A DNA stretch of 64,000 nucleotides, taken from assembly GCA_019828595.1 (NCBI GenBank), contig JAHQRK010000002.1, forward strand, positions 620,001 to 684,000, in the 5' to 3' direction. Position numbers and translations under genes: made by a program. This document shows, piece after piece, positions 1-11,060 of the stretch (its first letter is position 1; every line of letters begins with the position of its first letter). Under the pieces are notes generated by a model that was not told where the DNA came from, ran no database searches, and saw only the letters and a program-made list of their open reading frames with translations. Origin of the DNA: Aphanomyces cochlioides. Lineage: Eukaryota > Oomycota > Saprolegniomycetes > Saprolegniales > Verrucalvaceae.

Positions 1-528
1 CAAATAGCTTGACCATCCCTTCAAGCGTTTGCCTCCCTTCATGTGGCGAATGAGAGTTGTTTTTGGAACGCCTGAGTGCTCTGCAAGTGATCGAAGCGTC
101 TGCCGATATTGCATTTCTGTCCCCTTCACATCTTGTTCGATCTTCTCGGGCAAGCGGATTTTCTTGCGTCCACAATTGCCTAACATAGTAAAACTGTTAG
201 AATTGAATTCTCTTTTACACAATATTTATAATCAAAATAACGAATTTCAGAAGTAATACCTGCCATTTTGTTGGAGTTGTCCGCGAGCGCACCGAGCGCG
301 GACCCACACACGAGATATTGTTTTCCAATGAAGTTGAAACACACGAGCAGTGTAGGAAAGTGCACCATGCGGGAGTTGACCGTCGACGGATCGCTCTAGG
401 AGCGCCTCGTAGATGGCTCGCCGCTCGTCGGCGTTGAGCTTTCGATGGCCTTGTTTGGACCCGGCTGACGCCTGCATGACGAGCGAAGGTTTGGGAGACA
501 TTGACTTGAGCAGTAGAGTGTCTTGCAC
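1..528 (-). pseudogene. mariner-like transposase, N-terminal part (partial)
   Basis: The ATG at 528 opens a 93-codon exon with a helix-turn-helix-like region (LNADERRAIYEALLERS, then LHWKTISRVWVR). This matches the corresponding exon of copy B at 2604-2907. A GT...TTAG intron of about 60 nt follows, then a second exon from about 187 to the window edge, beginning NCGRKKIRLPEKIEQ and containing GVPKTTLIRHMKGG. By eye the reading frame is not cleanly preserved across the intron, so this copy may be frameshifted, and its catalytic domain is not visible. The intron-bearing structure shared by the two copies indicates one transposon family. Confidence 0.6.
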
Positions 529-775
529 TTGGAAATGAGAGGCAAAGTTGAGAAATGCACTGCCACCGTAAAGTTTTATTACTTTACGCTGTGGACCATG
601 AACTTTGAATGGCCATAGCTCTGCCGTCCTTGGGAGTTGGAATGATCAAAAACTGGCCAATCAAAGACGAGGTTTTGCGCTGTTTGATAAGCCAATCAGC
701 ACCTAGATTCCGTGTGAATTAGAAAAATCCCGTCAATCAAAAGTCAAATTGTACTTTAATTATGGACCAGAGTAG
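1..775 (-). mobile_element. Tc1/mariner-like element, copy A (left part cut by window edge)
   Basis: The right terminus is recognisable by comparison with the complete related copy at 1308-3026. Both end in GGACCAGAGTAG followed by a TA target dinucleotide (here 764-775 and 776-777), and both share a subterminal stretch containing TTAGAAAAATCCCG. The transposase lies on the minus strand and its C-terminal half is outside the window. Confidence 0.75.
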
Positions 776-777
776 TA

Positions 778-1305
778 CAAACTTCGGTTTTTCGGATGCT
801 ATTTTTGCATTATCCGGACAAAATATGATGTTTGCTTTCCACTAATTTCAACCAAAATAGAGAAATTCACACCAAATTTTCCGGATAAACACTAAAATCT
901 ATCTATTTTTTCCGTAACTTCGAATAGAAATAGAATATTGTGCGTTCTACTCGAAATTTCCTCGATGGATTCATTGAATCGACCCGACCAAATCGACCCG
1001 GCAATCGCCCGAACTCTTAAACTCTATATATATTATTCATTATAAGAGGTTATCCTCTCTGTTGTTTCAAGTTGAAGACCTCGAGATCGCAGGAGGCGTG
1101 GCAAGCGCGATCACCCTCCTCCATCAGTGCATTTCAAGAAAGCATCGATGCAAAAATCACCGTCCTAATCGAGTGCCGACATTCGATGAGGACGGTGCCT
1201 GTGCTTAGCTCTCAAACTGTGCATGAACGTCACTAACCGCGCGTCGCGTTGTTCGGGTGGACTTGTTGACAACGTGAGGGGTCGCGAGTAGATTTGCTTG
1301 TATGA
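778..1305. other. non-coding stretch with one hairpin
   Basis: No convincing ORF is present. It contains AT-rich sequence and, at 1159-1196, a 14-bp inverted repeat (13 of 14 pairs) around a 10-nt loop. I see no tRNA or other RNA family here. Confidence 0.4.
1159..1196. repeat. stem-loop, 14-bp arms
   Basis: ACCGTCCTAATCGA (1159-1172) pairs with TCGATGAGGACGGT (1183-1196) with one mismatch and a 10-nt loop. It lies between two mariner-like elements in non-coding DNA. Function is unknown; it could be a remnant of another inverted-repeat element. Confidence 0.5.
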
Positions 1306-1307
1306 TA

Positions 1308-3026
1308 CTACTCCGGTCCGCATTATGTGTTGTGCACTTTTCACTTGAATAAAGTATTAGAGCATGACAAAAATACATAGAAGTTTGTATTGAACCCTAT
1401 AAACTTATAAATCACTCATCAAATTTAATTGGATTTCTCATTTTATGAAAGTCAACTTAAAGTTGACAATTCAGTTGATCAATTGCTTGACGATAGATTG
1501 AGGAATCGCATTGAAGGTTGAAGAAATTCTTAATCTTGGAAGCGTCTTTCTTCAAATGAGGGAGCTTATAATTGTTTCCCCCTTTGTCTTGCATTGACGA
1601 TTCCATTACCTTCTGAAGAGTAATGAATGATTTGCTGATCGTCTTTGCCGGCAATACAGAAAAAGCTGTTTCAACAGCAGAAATGAGCTCGTCGATCGTA
1701 CGAGAACTCTTTCGCTGCTGAAGAGATTGAATAGAATTAAAAATTCCTAAATCTAGCACGTTGAAGTCAGGGCTATTTGCAGGCTGACTTGCAATTTCGA
1801 TGCCCGATATGCCGCACCGACGAAGTTCATCGGTGGTGATGCATTTGTGCGGGCTGGCGTTGTCCTGTTGGACTTTCACAATAGTCGCATTTCGAGGCAT
1901 TTTCGCTTGAATCGCTGGAATAATTTTCTTCAAGACCATTTCACGATACGCAACTGCGTCCACAGGTCGAGGAGCCGTCACCATGGTGCCTCTTGAATGA
2001 TTTTTGCTTGATCTTGCAGCGGGGATACGGGTCACGAAGGGCCAAATGCCGATCTTGCCGTTGAAAACTTGTTTCTTGTCAGGATCGTAACGAGGTCGAG
2101 AAACAGCCGCCAAAAACATGGCCTTCGTGATAAACTTGGTTGACTTGGCAGGACGGAAGGGCAAAGACTCGTTGTCATAGGCATAGAACCTCCTTTTAAC
2201 CATAGTCGCATAGAACCATTTCTCATTAACATGCACAAAATCATGCATGTTGGCGAAAATATGATTTCCATTCGACTGTGGTTGAAGGAGGTTCACTGCA
2301 TGTCGAACTCGCAATTCTTGGATGAGAGGAGTCAGCAAGGGCTTCACTCGACTTGTTCGTCCACGGAGCCTTGAGGTCTCTTTCATATGCCGCACAATGG
2401 ATGTCTTTGGGATGCCAGACTTCGTAGCCAACAGTCGCAGAGTTTGACGGTCTTCCAGAGCGACGTCCTTGATTGTCTTCTCAATCTCTTCTGCACTTCG
2501 TCGTTTTTTGGCTCCACAATTCCCTAGAAAAGTAGTCCTTTAGAAATTTATACTCGTGAATTTCCATAGTTTATCAATAAATATAAGTTTTCACGGGTTT
2601 TACCTTTCCGTTTGGCGGCGATGTCTGCGACGAGGTTGCCATCAGTAAGAGAGTCTCTTCCACGAGACCAAAGACGAGATATTGTGCTCCAATGGCACTC
2701 GAACATTCGGGATATCTTGCTGAATGCACCGCGCTCAAGCTTTCCGTGATACGACCGTTGAAGGAGCATCTGATATGCGGCAAACCTCTCGTCGTTGGTG
2801 AGATTTCGGCGCGTGATTGCGCGAGGTCCAGAGAAATTTCTCTGAATATTTGACTTTGAGCACTCATATCTCTTGTTTCCCGCCGAATTGAATGACGCAA
2901 AATACACCCAATCAAAGTTTGAGATTCGTGCTTTCCGTTAAGCCAATTAGATTGCTTATCTGGGAAGTATTAGAAAAATCCCGCGAATCAAATGTCGACT
3001 ACAGCAAATAATCTGGACCAGAGTAG
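1308..3026 (-). mobile_element. Tc1/mariner-like element, copy B, complete ends
   Basis: The 1719-bp element has 12-bp imperfect terminal inverted repeats: CTACTCCGGTCC at 1308-1319 and GGACCAGAGTAG at 3015-3026, with one mismatch. It is flanked by TA dinucleotides at 1306-1307 and 3027-3028, the target duplication expected for this superfamily. It carries one transposase gene on the minus strand. Confidence 0.85.
1457..2907 (-). pseudogene. mariner-like transposase with first catalytic Asp changed to Asn
   Basis: There are two exons. An 80-nt intron (2524-2603) joins AAACGGAAAG to GGAATTGTGG and restores frame. The N-terminal exon carries the helix-turn-helix-like region (LTNDERFAAYQMLLQRS, WSTISRLWSRG). 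The catalytic domain shows the three DDD/E positions of mariner-type transposases: HVNEKWFY, VQQDNASPHK and NSPDFNVLDLG. The first should be Asp (HVDEKWFY in the family), but here the codon is AAT (2225-2227 on the minus strand), giving Asn. No in-frame ATG precedes the N-terminal exon; the nearest ATG is in another frame, suggesting a 5' frameshift as well. The copy is therefore probably dead, although its ends could be mobilised in trans. Confidence 0.8.
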
Positions 3027-3028
3027 TA

Positions 3029-3639
3029 AGCATTGATAAACTGTATTTTTGTGTGCAGTGAGGACATGCTGGTACTAAAGACAAAATAGATGTACTGCTG
3101 AGGTCGCTAAGTTACAATCATGCGATGTTCTCATGTGCATGCTTCCGCGTTCCAGGTCCAACATCTACTTTAGAGTATTTTTCAATTTACCGTGGTGGAA
3201 TTGTGAGACCTCTTTAAATTCATGGTTTTAATTTGCCAAAATGTATTTATTAATAGAGGTTATGTGTTACAATGGAATAGTATATGTATGCTTACTTCAG
3301 ATGTTCACATTTTATATGTTGGACATTGCAGTATATAATATCCAGAGACAGTCCATAGCAAATCTAGGGCCAACATCCTATTTAGATTGTGAATAGGGCA
3401 AAAGTATCCTTATCAGACGATGATATTCCGTCGTGACAGGATGAACCCATTACACATTAGTTGAAGGAAAATGCAAATTTGGGTGTGATAGGAGGAATAT
3501 CCTGTATTAACCCGATAAATCCTATCTTGACCAAAATATAGAATCCATTTAGGATAATTTGAGCCTAGACTAAAGAATATGCGTCCTAATTTTAAGGAAA
3601 TTTTGCACGACAAGACTAATCATAATATCATACATTATC
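3029..3639. other. no feature recognised
   Basis: AT-rich sequence between a mariner element and a pogo-like relic. I see no coding run or structured repeat. Confidence 0.5.
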
Positions 3640-4511
3640 CTTCATACCAGAACTTCGGCGATAATATCGCCAAAACCATATTCGAAACATTGAAGGAAGT
3701 CTTCGTTCGACTGCATGATGGAATCAATAACTTCTGAAGCTTCCTCAACAGGTAAATCCTCATCAGATTCATCACAGCTGCACTCCTCTAGAATGAACTC
3801 ACACTTCCTGAAGCCCTTCACGATTGTCTCGAGTCCCAGGACTCGTTTGACCAGTTGACCATCGACTTGCGGCTCGGTGCAACGAGATTGAAAGACCCGC
3901 CTTCATAGGTGTATAACCCAAATAGACCTCATTCCACGCTTCAAGGGCTTCATCCAGCTCACGTCTGCTGGCTGACAGATTCAGGTGAACCCGGCTGGCA
4001 CACGCTCAAGACGAACTCTCACCCTCTTGGCATAGACAAGAACATCAACAGTAAAGTAAGCGCTGAGGCTGTCCATGTCCTTGTTATCCAACAAGGTGTC
4101 TCGCATGTGCATTTCACTGCGAAACAGCATCCAAATCTATTCCACAAGCTCATTTTCGACTTGATCAGGCAAAACGGTTCCGACGCCAAAGCGCGACGGA
4201 CGTTTGGAAGCATGTGTTGAAGGCTGGCTTGCCATTTTTTGTATATAGTCTTCTATCTTCTTCCAGTTATACATATTGCGTCGTTCAAGTTAACGTCTAC
4301 TGCGATCGAGTGGGGGATAGTGCAACGCCATAGCTTGCTCCAAACCACTTTCATTGAACGTTTTTAATATTTGTAACTTGTGCTCGTAAGTTTGCGCTAT
4401 ATTCTTGTATTTTTTCTTTTCACCCTCGTAATTCTTGACTAGTGGTCTTCCTGGAGGAGTCTTCTGTCTTCCTTGGCTTGCCGCCATTTCTGAAAGTGAC
4501 GCACGAATCAA
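3640..4511 (-). pseudogene. pogo/CENP-B-type transposase relic
   Basis: Reading the minus strand from 4511 gives a helix-turn-helix start (YEHKLQILKTFNESGLEQAM, PPLDRSRR). The same frame then runs through stops into NMYNWKKIEDYIQKM and FGVGTVLPDQVENELVE, a CENP-B/Tc5-like DNA-binding arrangement. After a deletion the frame continues to QPADVSWMKPLKRGMR, which resembles the region after the second catalytic Asp in pogo-like DDE transposases, and then an acidic C-terminal tail (ECSCDESDEDLPVEEASE). Several in-frame stops and loss of much of the catalytic core mark it as a relic. The family is related in general type to the transposase at 63408-64000. Confidence 0.6.
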
Positions 4512-4616
4512 ATAGTACTTTTATAACTTATAATATTAATTGTTAGAGGTACAACTTTGCAAGAGAGTATTGGTTGGCACACATCACAATCCCACGACGG
4601 TAAATTGTCTAAGGGT

Positions 4617-4705
4617 GTGTTCGCTGAAGCAAAAAAACTGGTTATTTGGTCGAAATTTGGATATTTTCTGAGAATAGCTGGATTTTTTGTGATTTCAGCG
4701 AACAC
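4617..4705. repeat. small MITE-like inverted repeat
   Basis: GTGTTCGCTGAA (4617-4628) and TTCAGCGAACAC (4694-4705) are perfect 12-bp inverted repeats bounding an 89-bp AT-rich segment. A target-site duplication was not identified. Confidence 0.4.
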
Positions 4706-4964
4706 GAGTTTACACTGTTAATTCCAATCAGTTTGTCCCATATCCAATTTCCCAGGAAATAACCACACTCAGGATAACCTAAGCAAATTCTCTTGAAAAA
4801 TTGTTTCATCGGGTGGGGATAGTCTGGAGCCTTGTAGATCGCGTTCAAGTCGAGGATCGACGAAAATGTCCGTAAGTCGACGAGTTGGAGGGGATCTTCA
4901 AGATATAACTTCTTTATTCAAAGCTCTATACAGAGAGGAAGACATTAAGCAACAAAATTCCAGT

Positions 4965-6871
4965 TTACACAAGAGTGAAGGCCATGGATTCAATATTGAC
5001 GAGTGCAAACAAACCTTCTCGAAGGAGTTCACGAGTTGGATAGACTGGCAAATCGATCTGATTAAAGCAAGAGTGAACTTTGGGAAAGGCCCTTTTCTTG
5101 TATGGCACGCCACGCAGCGAAAATGGACACAGTCGACCATCGTGGCTTGTCAAACCCTTAAATCCTTGCAAGGGAACTCGCGACGATCCTGTTGTAAATT
5201 GAAGTAATCGTTCACGCTCGACCGATGTCATTTCAAATTCGACAATGTCCCAAAACCAATCGACAATCATTTCAAGAGATCGAGACACTGTGGTGCATCG
5301 CCTCCAGTCGGAGACGTCAATCTCTGAGAAACCACACAATACCAATTCCAACTCCTTGTAGTCAAAGAGTCTTTGACTAGTGCTTATGGTCTTTGACTCA
5401 AAGACCATAAGCACTACTGGAGGCAATACTTCATACAAGCCTTGGATCATACTCTGGAGTTGCGGCGCGATGCTGTCAAAGAGAAGATAGCGAACCATTC
5501 GCTCGACATACTCGGCTTTGTTGAAATTTGTGACGGCCACGTCGCGTCCATTGGGAATCAAATCCACGTCAGTGGTGGCATCCACGCTGACGCTAAACGT
5601 CAGAGTCAATGCTTTGACGTCTGGAGAGTCTCGCACATATTTCAAGATTGAATGAACAGTTGGATCCAAGTAACGAATGTCGTCCATGGAGATGGGATAA
5701 CCCAAAATCATCTTGAACAGGGACACGCTGAAATGAAATGGCAGGACTTGTTCGTCAACAATAGCTCGTCCAAGTAATCGTCCGATTGCGTGGAATTTTT
5801 CCAAGTGCTTTCGCCCATGATCTCGCTCTGAGTTGGGGTTGATGAAGAAGGATTGGTCAGCTTTGTTGGCAATAAACAAGCCTCGTTTCGGTTCAAATAT
5901 TGCGTGCGTGAGCAGCGTATACCATTCACGACTCACGCCACCAGCATCGACAGCAACTTCGCCTTTGAGTGTAACTTTGGTTCGGGAGCATAGTTGGTCC
6001 ACCTTGAGGTTTTCCAATGCCCACAGCGATTCCTTAAATATGTTAACGCGGGTTGTTGTCACGTGTCGCTTGCCATTGTAAGAATCGGAGAGATAAGACA
6101 AAAGCCAGGCATATTTGAGTGAGAAATGAAGATCTCGCAGCTCTTGTAGCAGGCTAAACCACCACGGTGGCAACTCGTCTCCAAGTACTGTCGATCCTGC
6201 CGTCGAGTCTGCTAGAGGTAGCCATGCCATCGTTCCATTCGGCTCTGAAGCTTCCACCGCATAAAACGTCGTTGGCTTTTCAAGTGGCTGGCTGGCGAAC
6301 CATTTCCAATTTTGATCTTGGAATTCTCGAAGCCATTGCTTGCGGTTTCTAAAATCGACAATTGGACATGTATTCGATGCAATTTGAATTTACCTGGCGG
6401 CCCACTGATCAATATTGAGTTGATCCAGACGAAGGGTTCCTTCCACGGCGACAAATTCTCGTCTCTCAAGCAGATAAATGCCTTGGAAATGCATTAATCT
6501 ACTGTCTCAAGCTAGCTTATTACCTTTAGTTGTATGACAGAGAACGCAAGCAGGCTGACCTGTCGCGTTGTGGAAGTCACAGATGCCGCAAATCCATTTT
6601 GTTGCTTCCAAGGATCTACGAAAGACACTCTAAAGATGAAAACCGTGGACATGACGCTACCTGTCTTCGAGAATGTCCCGCGTCAGTCCTTCCAAATGAC
6701 CGACAATCCTACAAAAAGGATATGACGTTGAGAATCTTTGAGCAGTACAAACTCGTTTGGAAGCAGCGCTTCACCAGATTGGCGCCAGTAGATCCGCAGC
6801 AAGAACCACGGAAGGACGAGTATCGTGAAGCATGCCAAGAAAAGGATCCAGGTTACAGTTGTTGAATCCAT
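4965..6871 (-). CDS. membrane-anchored RanBP2-zinc-finger HECT E3 ubiquitin ligase
   Basis: The five exons (6753-6871, 6661-6708, 6524-6615, 6394-6481, 4965-6348) are separated by introns of 44, 45, 42 and 45 nt and give a 576-residue protein. The ATG at 6871 starts a hydrophobic segment (about residues 5-30), suggesting a membrane anchor. Residues 63-82 form a RanBP2-type zinc finger (W-x-C-x2-C-x10-C-x2-C), a fold that often binds ubiquitin or RNA. The C-terminal 350 residues are a HECT domain ending in HSCFNQIDLPVYPT. The predicted catalytic cysteine is residue 543, 33 residues from the C-terminus as is usual. HECT ligases form a thioester with ubiquitin on that Cys before transferring it to substrate. 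The substrate is unknown. The domain is complete and the gene looks functional. Exon joins were inferred by eye. Confidence 0.88.
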
Positions 6872-7274
6872 CGCGAATTGGAGATTTGTTATAGGAATCA
6901 TTCGTCCCACATGTATGAGACAAAGAGTTGTCCAAGAAGGGAAACAGCTCAATGCATCTGTGCTCTGCTGACTCTTCCTTTTCTTCCTTGGCCTTGCATC
7001 TCTACGACTTCTCCCTAGAGATAATTCATCCATCTTGTCGACCTTTCGCGCGCTTTCTGCCATGTGCTCCTCCTGTCAATGAAATTATACTTGTAATTTG
7101 TATCGGATTTGTATTTCGTATCTATGTGTACCTTCTGGCCGATCTGTTCACCCACTGATTTGCCTGTGCATCCAAACCCCTGCAACCCTGAGGATGTAAA
7201 AGCCCTAACCCCTTCACCCCTCAATTTCTTGAGCCCCTGGGAAGTCATACGAAGGCTCGAATGGACGGCCAAGC
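6872..7274. promoter_or_regulatory. upstream region of the HECT gene up to the gypsy insertion
   Basis: About 400 bp of 5' flank of the minus-strand HECT gene. An ATG at 7261 lies 10 bp from the gypsy LTR and may be the start of a gene split by that insertion (see 15841-16190). I recognise no specific promoter motif. Confidence 0.3.
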
Positions 7275-7486
7275 TAGCGATCCTGAGCCACCGGTTTGGC
7301 CCAGGACTTCGGTTGAAAGCTGTAACGCACTTTACGACTTAGGAAACTAGCGTAAACGCCCCTCAACACCAACCAAAGCGATGTTACTATAGGATGTGGC
7401 TTAAAGTTACAAGGATGTGCTAGATTAAAGTTAACTTGAGATCTAATTCATTCTAGAATTTGCATTCCTCTGCCTAGTTTGCTACA
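7275..7486 (+). repeat. 5' LTR of gypsy element
   Basis: This 212-bp sequence ends in GCTACA and is repeated at 15629-15840. It is preceded by the CAAGC target duplication. It begins TAGCGATCC rather than TGTAG, so the outer two bases of a canonical TG...CA end appear absent or altered here. Confidence 0.88.
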
Positions 7487-7488
7487 TT

Positions 7489-7506
7489 TGGTAGCACTTC
7501 TTGGTT
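7489..7506 (+). other. candidate primer-binding site
   Basis: TGGTAGCACTTCTTGG follows the 5' LTR by two bases. It starts with TGG, as a site complementary to a tRNA 3' CCA end should. It does not match the 3' end of the tRNA-Lys in this window; the priming tRNA was not identified. Confidence 0.45.
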
Positions 7507-8859
7507 GCCTTTGCCTTTTCCCCTCTGTCCCTGGGTGTCCCTCTCTGTCCCTGTCCCTCAACCTTGTTTGCCAAGGAATTTCAACTGTCTTCTCAAAGCG
7601 GTTGTGTGGTCATTTTACTCGACATCACAGTCTTTCTCCACGAGTGGGTCCGCGTTGTTAGTCTCTTTTGGGCAGAATCGCCACTCGCCTTAAGGAGTAA
7701 AGTACTAGTCTTGGGAATAATCCATACACAGTCTAAGAGTGATATATCAATGCCTAGAAGCAGCAATCGCGTTTCAAGCGTACATCAATTAGCGGCTGCC
7801 GAATCCATCGCGGATTTGTTCTCGACTCCAAGTAAAGCTATCAAGTTGCGTGCTGACATCTACCAAGACTGCTCGCTCCAAAGCGTGTTCATCAAGAAAC
7901 TGCATGCCCTAATCCCTGAAGCAAATGACTCCGACCGCGCAACGTACTTCAAATCCATACGGATAACCTTATCCGGAGCAACAGTCAAATCGAAAATCTG
8001 ATCAGTGGAACGCTCGACCGCGACATCATCAATTACCGCGCAGCCCGCCTCAAGAAGAAAGCAGCCAATCAAAAAAAGAAAAAAGCGAAATACAAGTGGA
8101 AGACGAAGAAAAGTCAAAAATAGAAAATGAATAGCTAATTCTTTTTAACAAAACAAAAAAGACAGCAAAAAAGAAATAGTTGGAAAAAAGAACAAAAACA
8201 AATTTAGAAAAAGAATACAAAACAAAACACTGCCAAAAAAATATGAGAAAAACGATGGTAGAATTAGAGCAATTATTTGCAACAATGTTAGAAACAAGTC
8301 ATAGATTAGAGAAGAATTTGGCCGAAGTCTCCAACACAATCCCTTCAAGTTGAAGTCCAAAAAGAAAGCAACAACCGACATGAAGAAAGTCGACGTGGTC
8401 AAGAATACAAAGTTGAAGGCCTTACAATGCCGAAGTATCACGGAAGAATGGACGAAAGCATAAGTCTATACATACATCAAGTAAACACATATTTCAAATC
8501 GAAAAACATCGACCCTAAACTGAATCAAGAGACGCATACAAGATGCATTACCATGGTCGTAGCCAACTTTCGGGGCTTAGAGCATCCGCACCGCTACACT
8601 GGATCTGACTCAGAAACTGGATAAAATTCAGTTTTCGACAAAAACAAGTCGCACCGCAACACTGGTTTTGACACGTAAACTGGATTTTCCATCCCGGGCA
8701 CGGGATTTGGAGCTCCAGACACGGAGTATTTCACGAGAACTCAGTGTCTGGGAGCCACCCGGACTTTGGAATTTAATGTTGGGTTATATATAGTATACAA
8801 ATTGAAAGACGAACATTATTTCACCACTCGAAAAACTCGACCAGTCCGAGTTTTTCGCC

Positions 8860-9653
8860 ATGTCAGTGTGGATGAACGACGTCGAGAATGCACTGCTGTG
8901 CAAATCTTGGGTATCTGTGTCTGAAGACTCTCAAGTTGGAACGGGGCAAACGTCTGCAACCTTTTGGGAGTCGATTGCAAACTTTTACAATGCAAACAAG
9001 CCTGATGGCTGACCGGAAAGAACGTCACGGGCACTGGAAACCAAATTTGGTGTAATCAAGCACGACGTAGGGAAGTTTTGTGGTTGCTTTGCCCAAGTAA
9101 TGGACATGAAAACGAGTGGAACAAACGTCGATGATGTCATACAGCAAGCAAAGAGGCTGTACTACACGATTGTGTTGACAAGAGTGGCAAACACCAGAGT
9201 TTCAAATTCATTGAATGTTGGCGATATCTATCAGACAAGCCAAAATGGGAAAGCTACCGGAACACTACATCAAAAGCAAAGTCAAGAATACCATCAGCGG
9301 AAGATGACGTGTTAATGCTACCGTTATCTTCAGTTGATGGTATTTCTGTGACGACAAAACCTATCGGTGTAAAAGCAGCGAAACGTCAAAAGATTGAAGA
9401 GAAGAAACAAAAGAACGACGATTCAAAGCTTGCTCAAGCAACGATTAATATTGCAGCCGCCATGGAGAAGAAAGCTGAGGCACAAACCATTCTCGCAAAC
9501 CTTCAAGTCTTTACAATGCCAACTGACAACTTGACCCCACAAGCTCGTCGCTTTTTGAATCTACAACAAGCTGAAATCATTGCGAGTTTAGAAGCAAGAG
9601 CAAAAGCTCGTGAAAGCACTGAAGTAGCTTATACTTCAGCACGCCTAGATTAG
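8860..9653 (+). pseudogene. Harbinger-associated Myb/SANT-like DNA-binding protein, damaged
   Basis: From the ATG at 8860 the frame reads WMNDVENALLCKSWVSVSED, then ATFWESIANFYNANKPDG, a Myb/SANT-like trihelix pattern found in the second ORF of PIF/Harbinger elements. An in-frame TGA lies near 9009, and a single-base frameshift near 9160-9200 is needed to reach FKFIECWRYLSDKPKWESY and a Lys/Glu-rich helical C-terminus ending at 9653. In active elements this protein helps the transposase enter the nucleus and bind the ends. This copy is broken while its partner transposase reads intact. Confidence 0.72.
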
Positions 9654-9689
9654 ACTATATTAAGTAAAGCTTAGTCTAAGTCAATGAAT

Positions 9690-11060
9690 CTACTCGTCGA
9701 GTCTGCTCTCTCCAAGCATCGACCACAAGTGCTCAATAATATCGTTCCGAAGATCGTAATGAGCACGCTCGTTTTTGAGAGCCTTTTTAATCTCGACGTA
9801 TTTGTTGAAAGAGATTGGCTCACGTTGTAAATCACTGGGCCATTCAATGCTTTCAATACTTGTGTCCGTCTCGTCCTCAATGATGATATTGTGCAAGACA
9901 ATACATGCCTTCCAAACTGCATGCATTGTATCTCTACTCCAAAATCGACCAGGATTGGCGAGAATACGAAATCGCCCAAACAGAACGCCAAAACAGCGCT
10001 CTACATCCTTTCGCAATGCCGCTTGTCGCTTGGTGTAGAGTTTTTGTTTGTTTCCCACAGGATTGCTGATCGGCTTTTGGAAATGCGCTGTTGATGGATA
10101 GATACCATCAGCCAGCAAATACATGGTTGAATATGTCGTTTGATTAACCTAGTTGGGTTGAGAAGCTATCGAATGCACACAAAGCAGCTCATACCTGAAA
10201 GTCAACTTGCCTAGCTGCAGCGTTTATCAATTTTACAAGTAATGTAGAGCGATCAAATACGTTGATACCGTTGTTTGACCCTGGAACACCAATAAATGCG
10301 TGCCATATCCAAAGATTCTGGGTTGCAATTGCTTCTAAAACGATGGATCGCCTGCCCTCACGATCATGGTATTGACCTTGCCATGCAACAGGGCAGTTTT
10401 TCCATTCCCAAGGTGTGCAATCTATTGAACCAAACATTCCAGGAAAGCCGCGGGCAGCATTTTGGTCGAGATGATGCTGAATATCGTCATCCGATGGCTC
10501 ACGAAGATATTTAGGGCCAAAGACATTTACAATCGCATCGACAAATCGTTTCAACGACTTCATGGATGTACTTTCGCCCAAATGACAATATTCATCGGTG
10601 GCGTCAGCAGATAAGCCATACGCAAGAATGCGCATTGCTGAAGTACATTTTTTAATATGTGAGAGCCCTAATTGTAGAGTTTTAGCTTCTTAAAGATGTA
10701 TAATGGACCACCTTTCTTTCCTATCGCGTCGCGCTTTTGCACAAAGTAGCTGTCATATTCGACAACAGAGTGAACGATGCGAAGGAATAGATCTCGCCCC
10801 ATTCGGAAACGCCGGCGAAATGTACGGTCAGAGTAAATCGGTGGATTGTTTCCTTGCCCAAAGTAGTCTCGAATGATATTTTCATGCCCTGCAAGACGCC
10901 CGCGGTCAATATTGCCAGATTTACGGGCTTCTCGGGTAGTTTTCACTTGCCTGGACCGAATGACTTGCATCAGTGCCATTGCCACTTGATCGTCGTCGTC
11001 ATCGGACGAATCCATGACATTCGTAGCGAGGACAGCCATGTCCTCCTTCCACTTCTCCAT
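9690..11060 (-). CDS. PIF/Harbinger DDE transposase, apparently intact
   Basis: The three exons (10712-11060, 10195-10667, 9690-10148) with introns of 44 and 46 nt give 426 residues. The N-terminus is acidic (SSDDDDDQVA). The nuclease core shows GSIDCTPWEW (first Asp), YLLADGIYPS (second Asp) and DVERCFGVLFGRFRIL (Glu), the DDE triad order of Harbinger transposases. No stop or frameshift is seen once the introns are removed. It converges on the damaged Myb-like ORF inside the same element. Exon boundaries were chosen because both joins are in frame and rebuild conserved motifs. Confidence 0.85.

Noticed and set aside
3909..4220. Plus-strand ORF with an integrase-like look (YNPNRPHSTLQGLHPAHV)
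   Set aside because: The opposite strand reads through as a pogo-like transposase relic with several matching motifs; the resemblance on the plus strand is short and isolated.
6683..7063. Minus-strand 126-aa ORF as a separate membrane protein
   Set aside because: Only its part from the ATG at 6871 is used as first exon of the HECT gene, spliced at 6752; the remainder is upstream sequence.
8145..8441. Minus-strand 98-aa hydrophobic ORF
   Set aside because: Antisense of an A-rich lysine-coding stretch of gag; the Phe/Leu-rich translation is a composition artefact.
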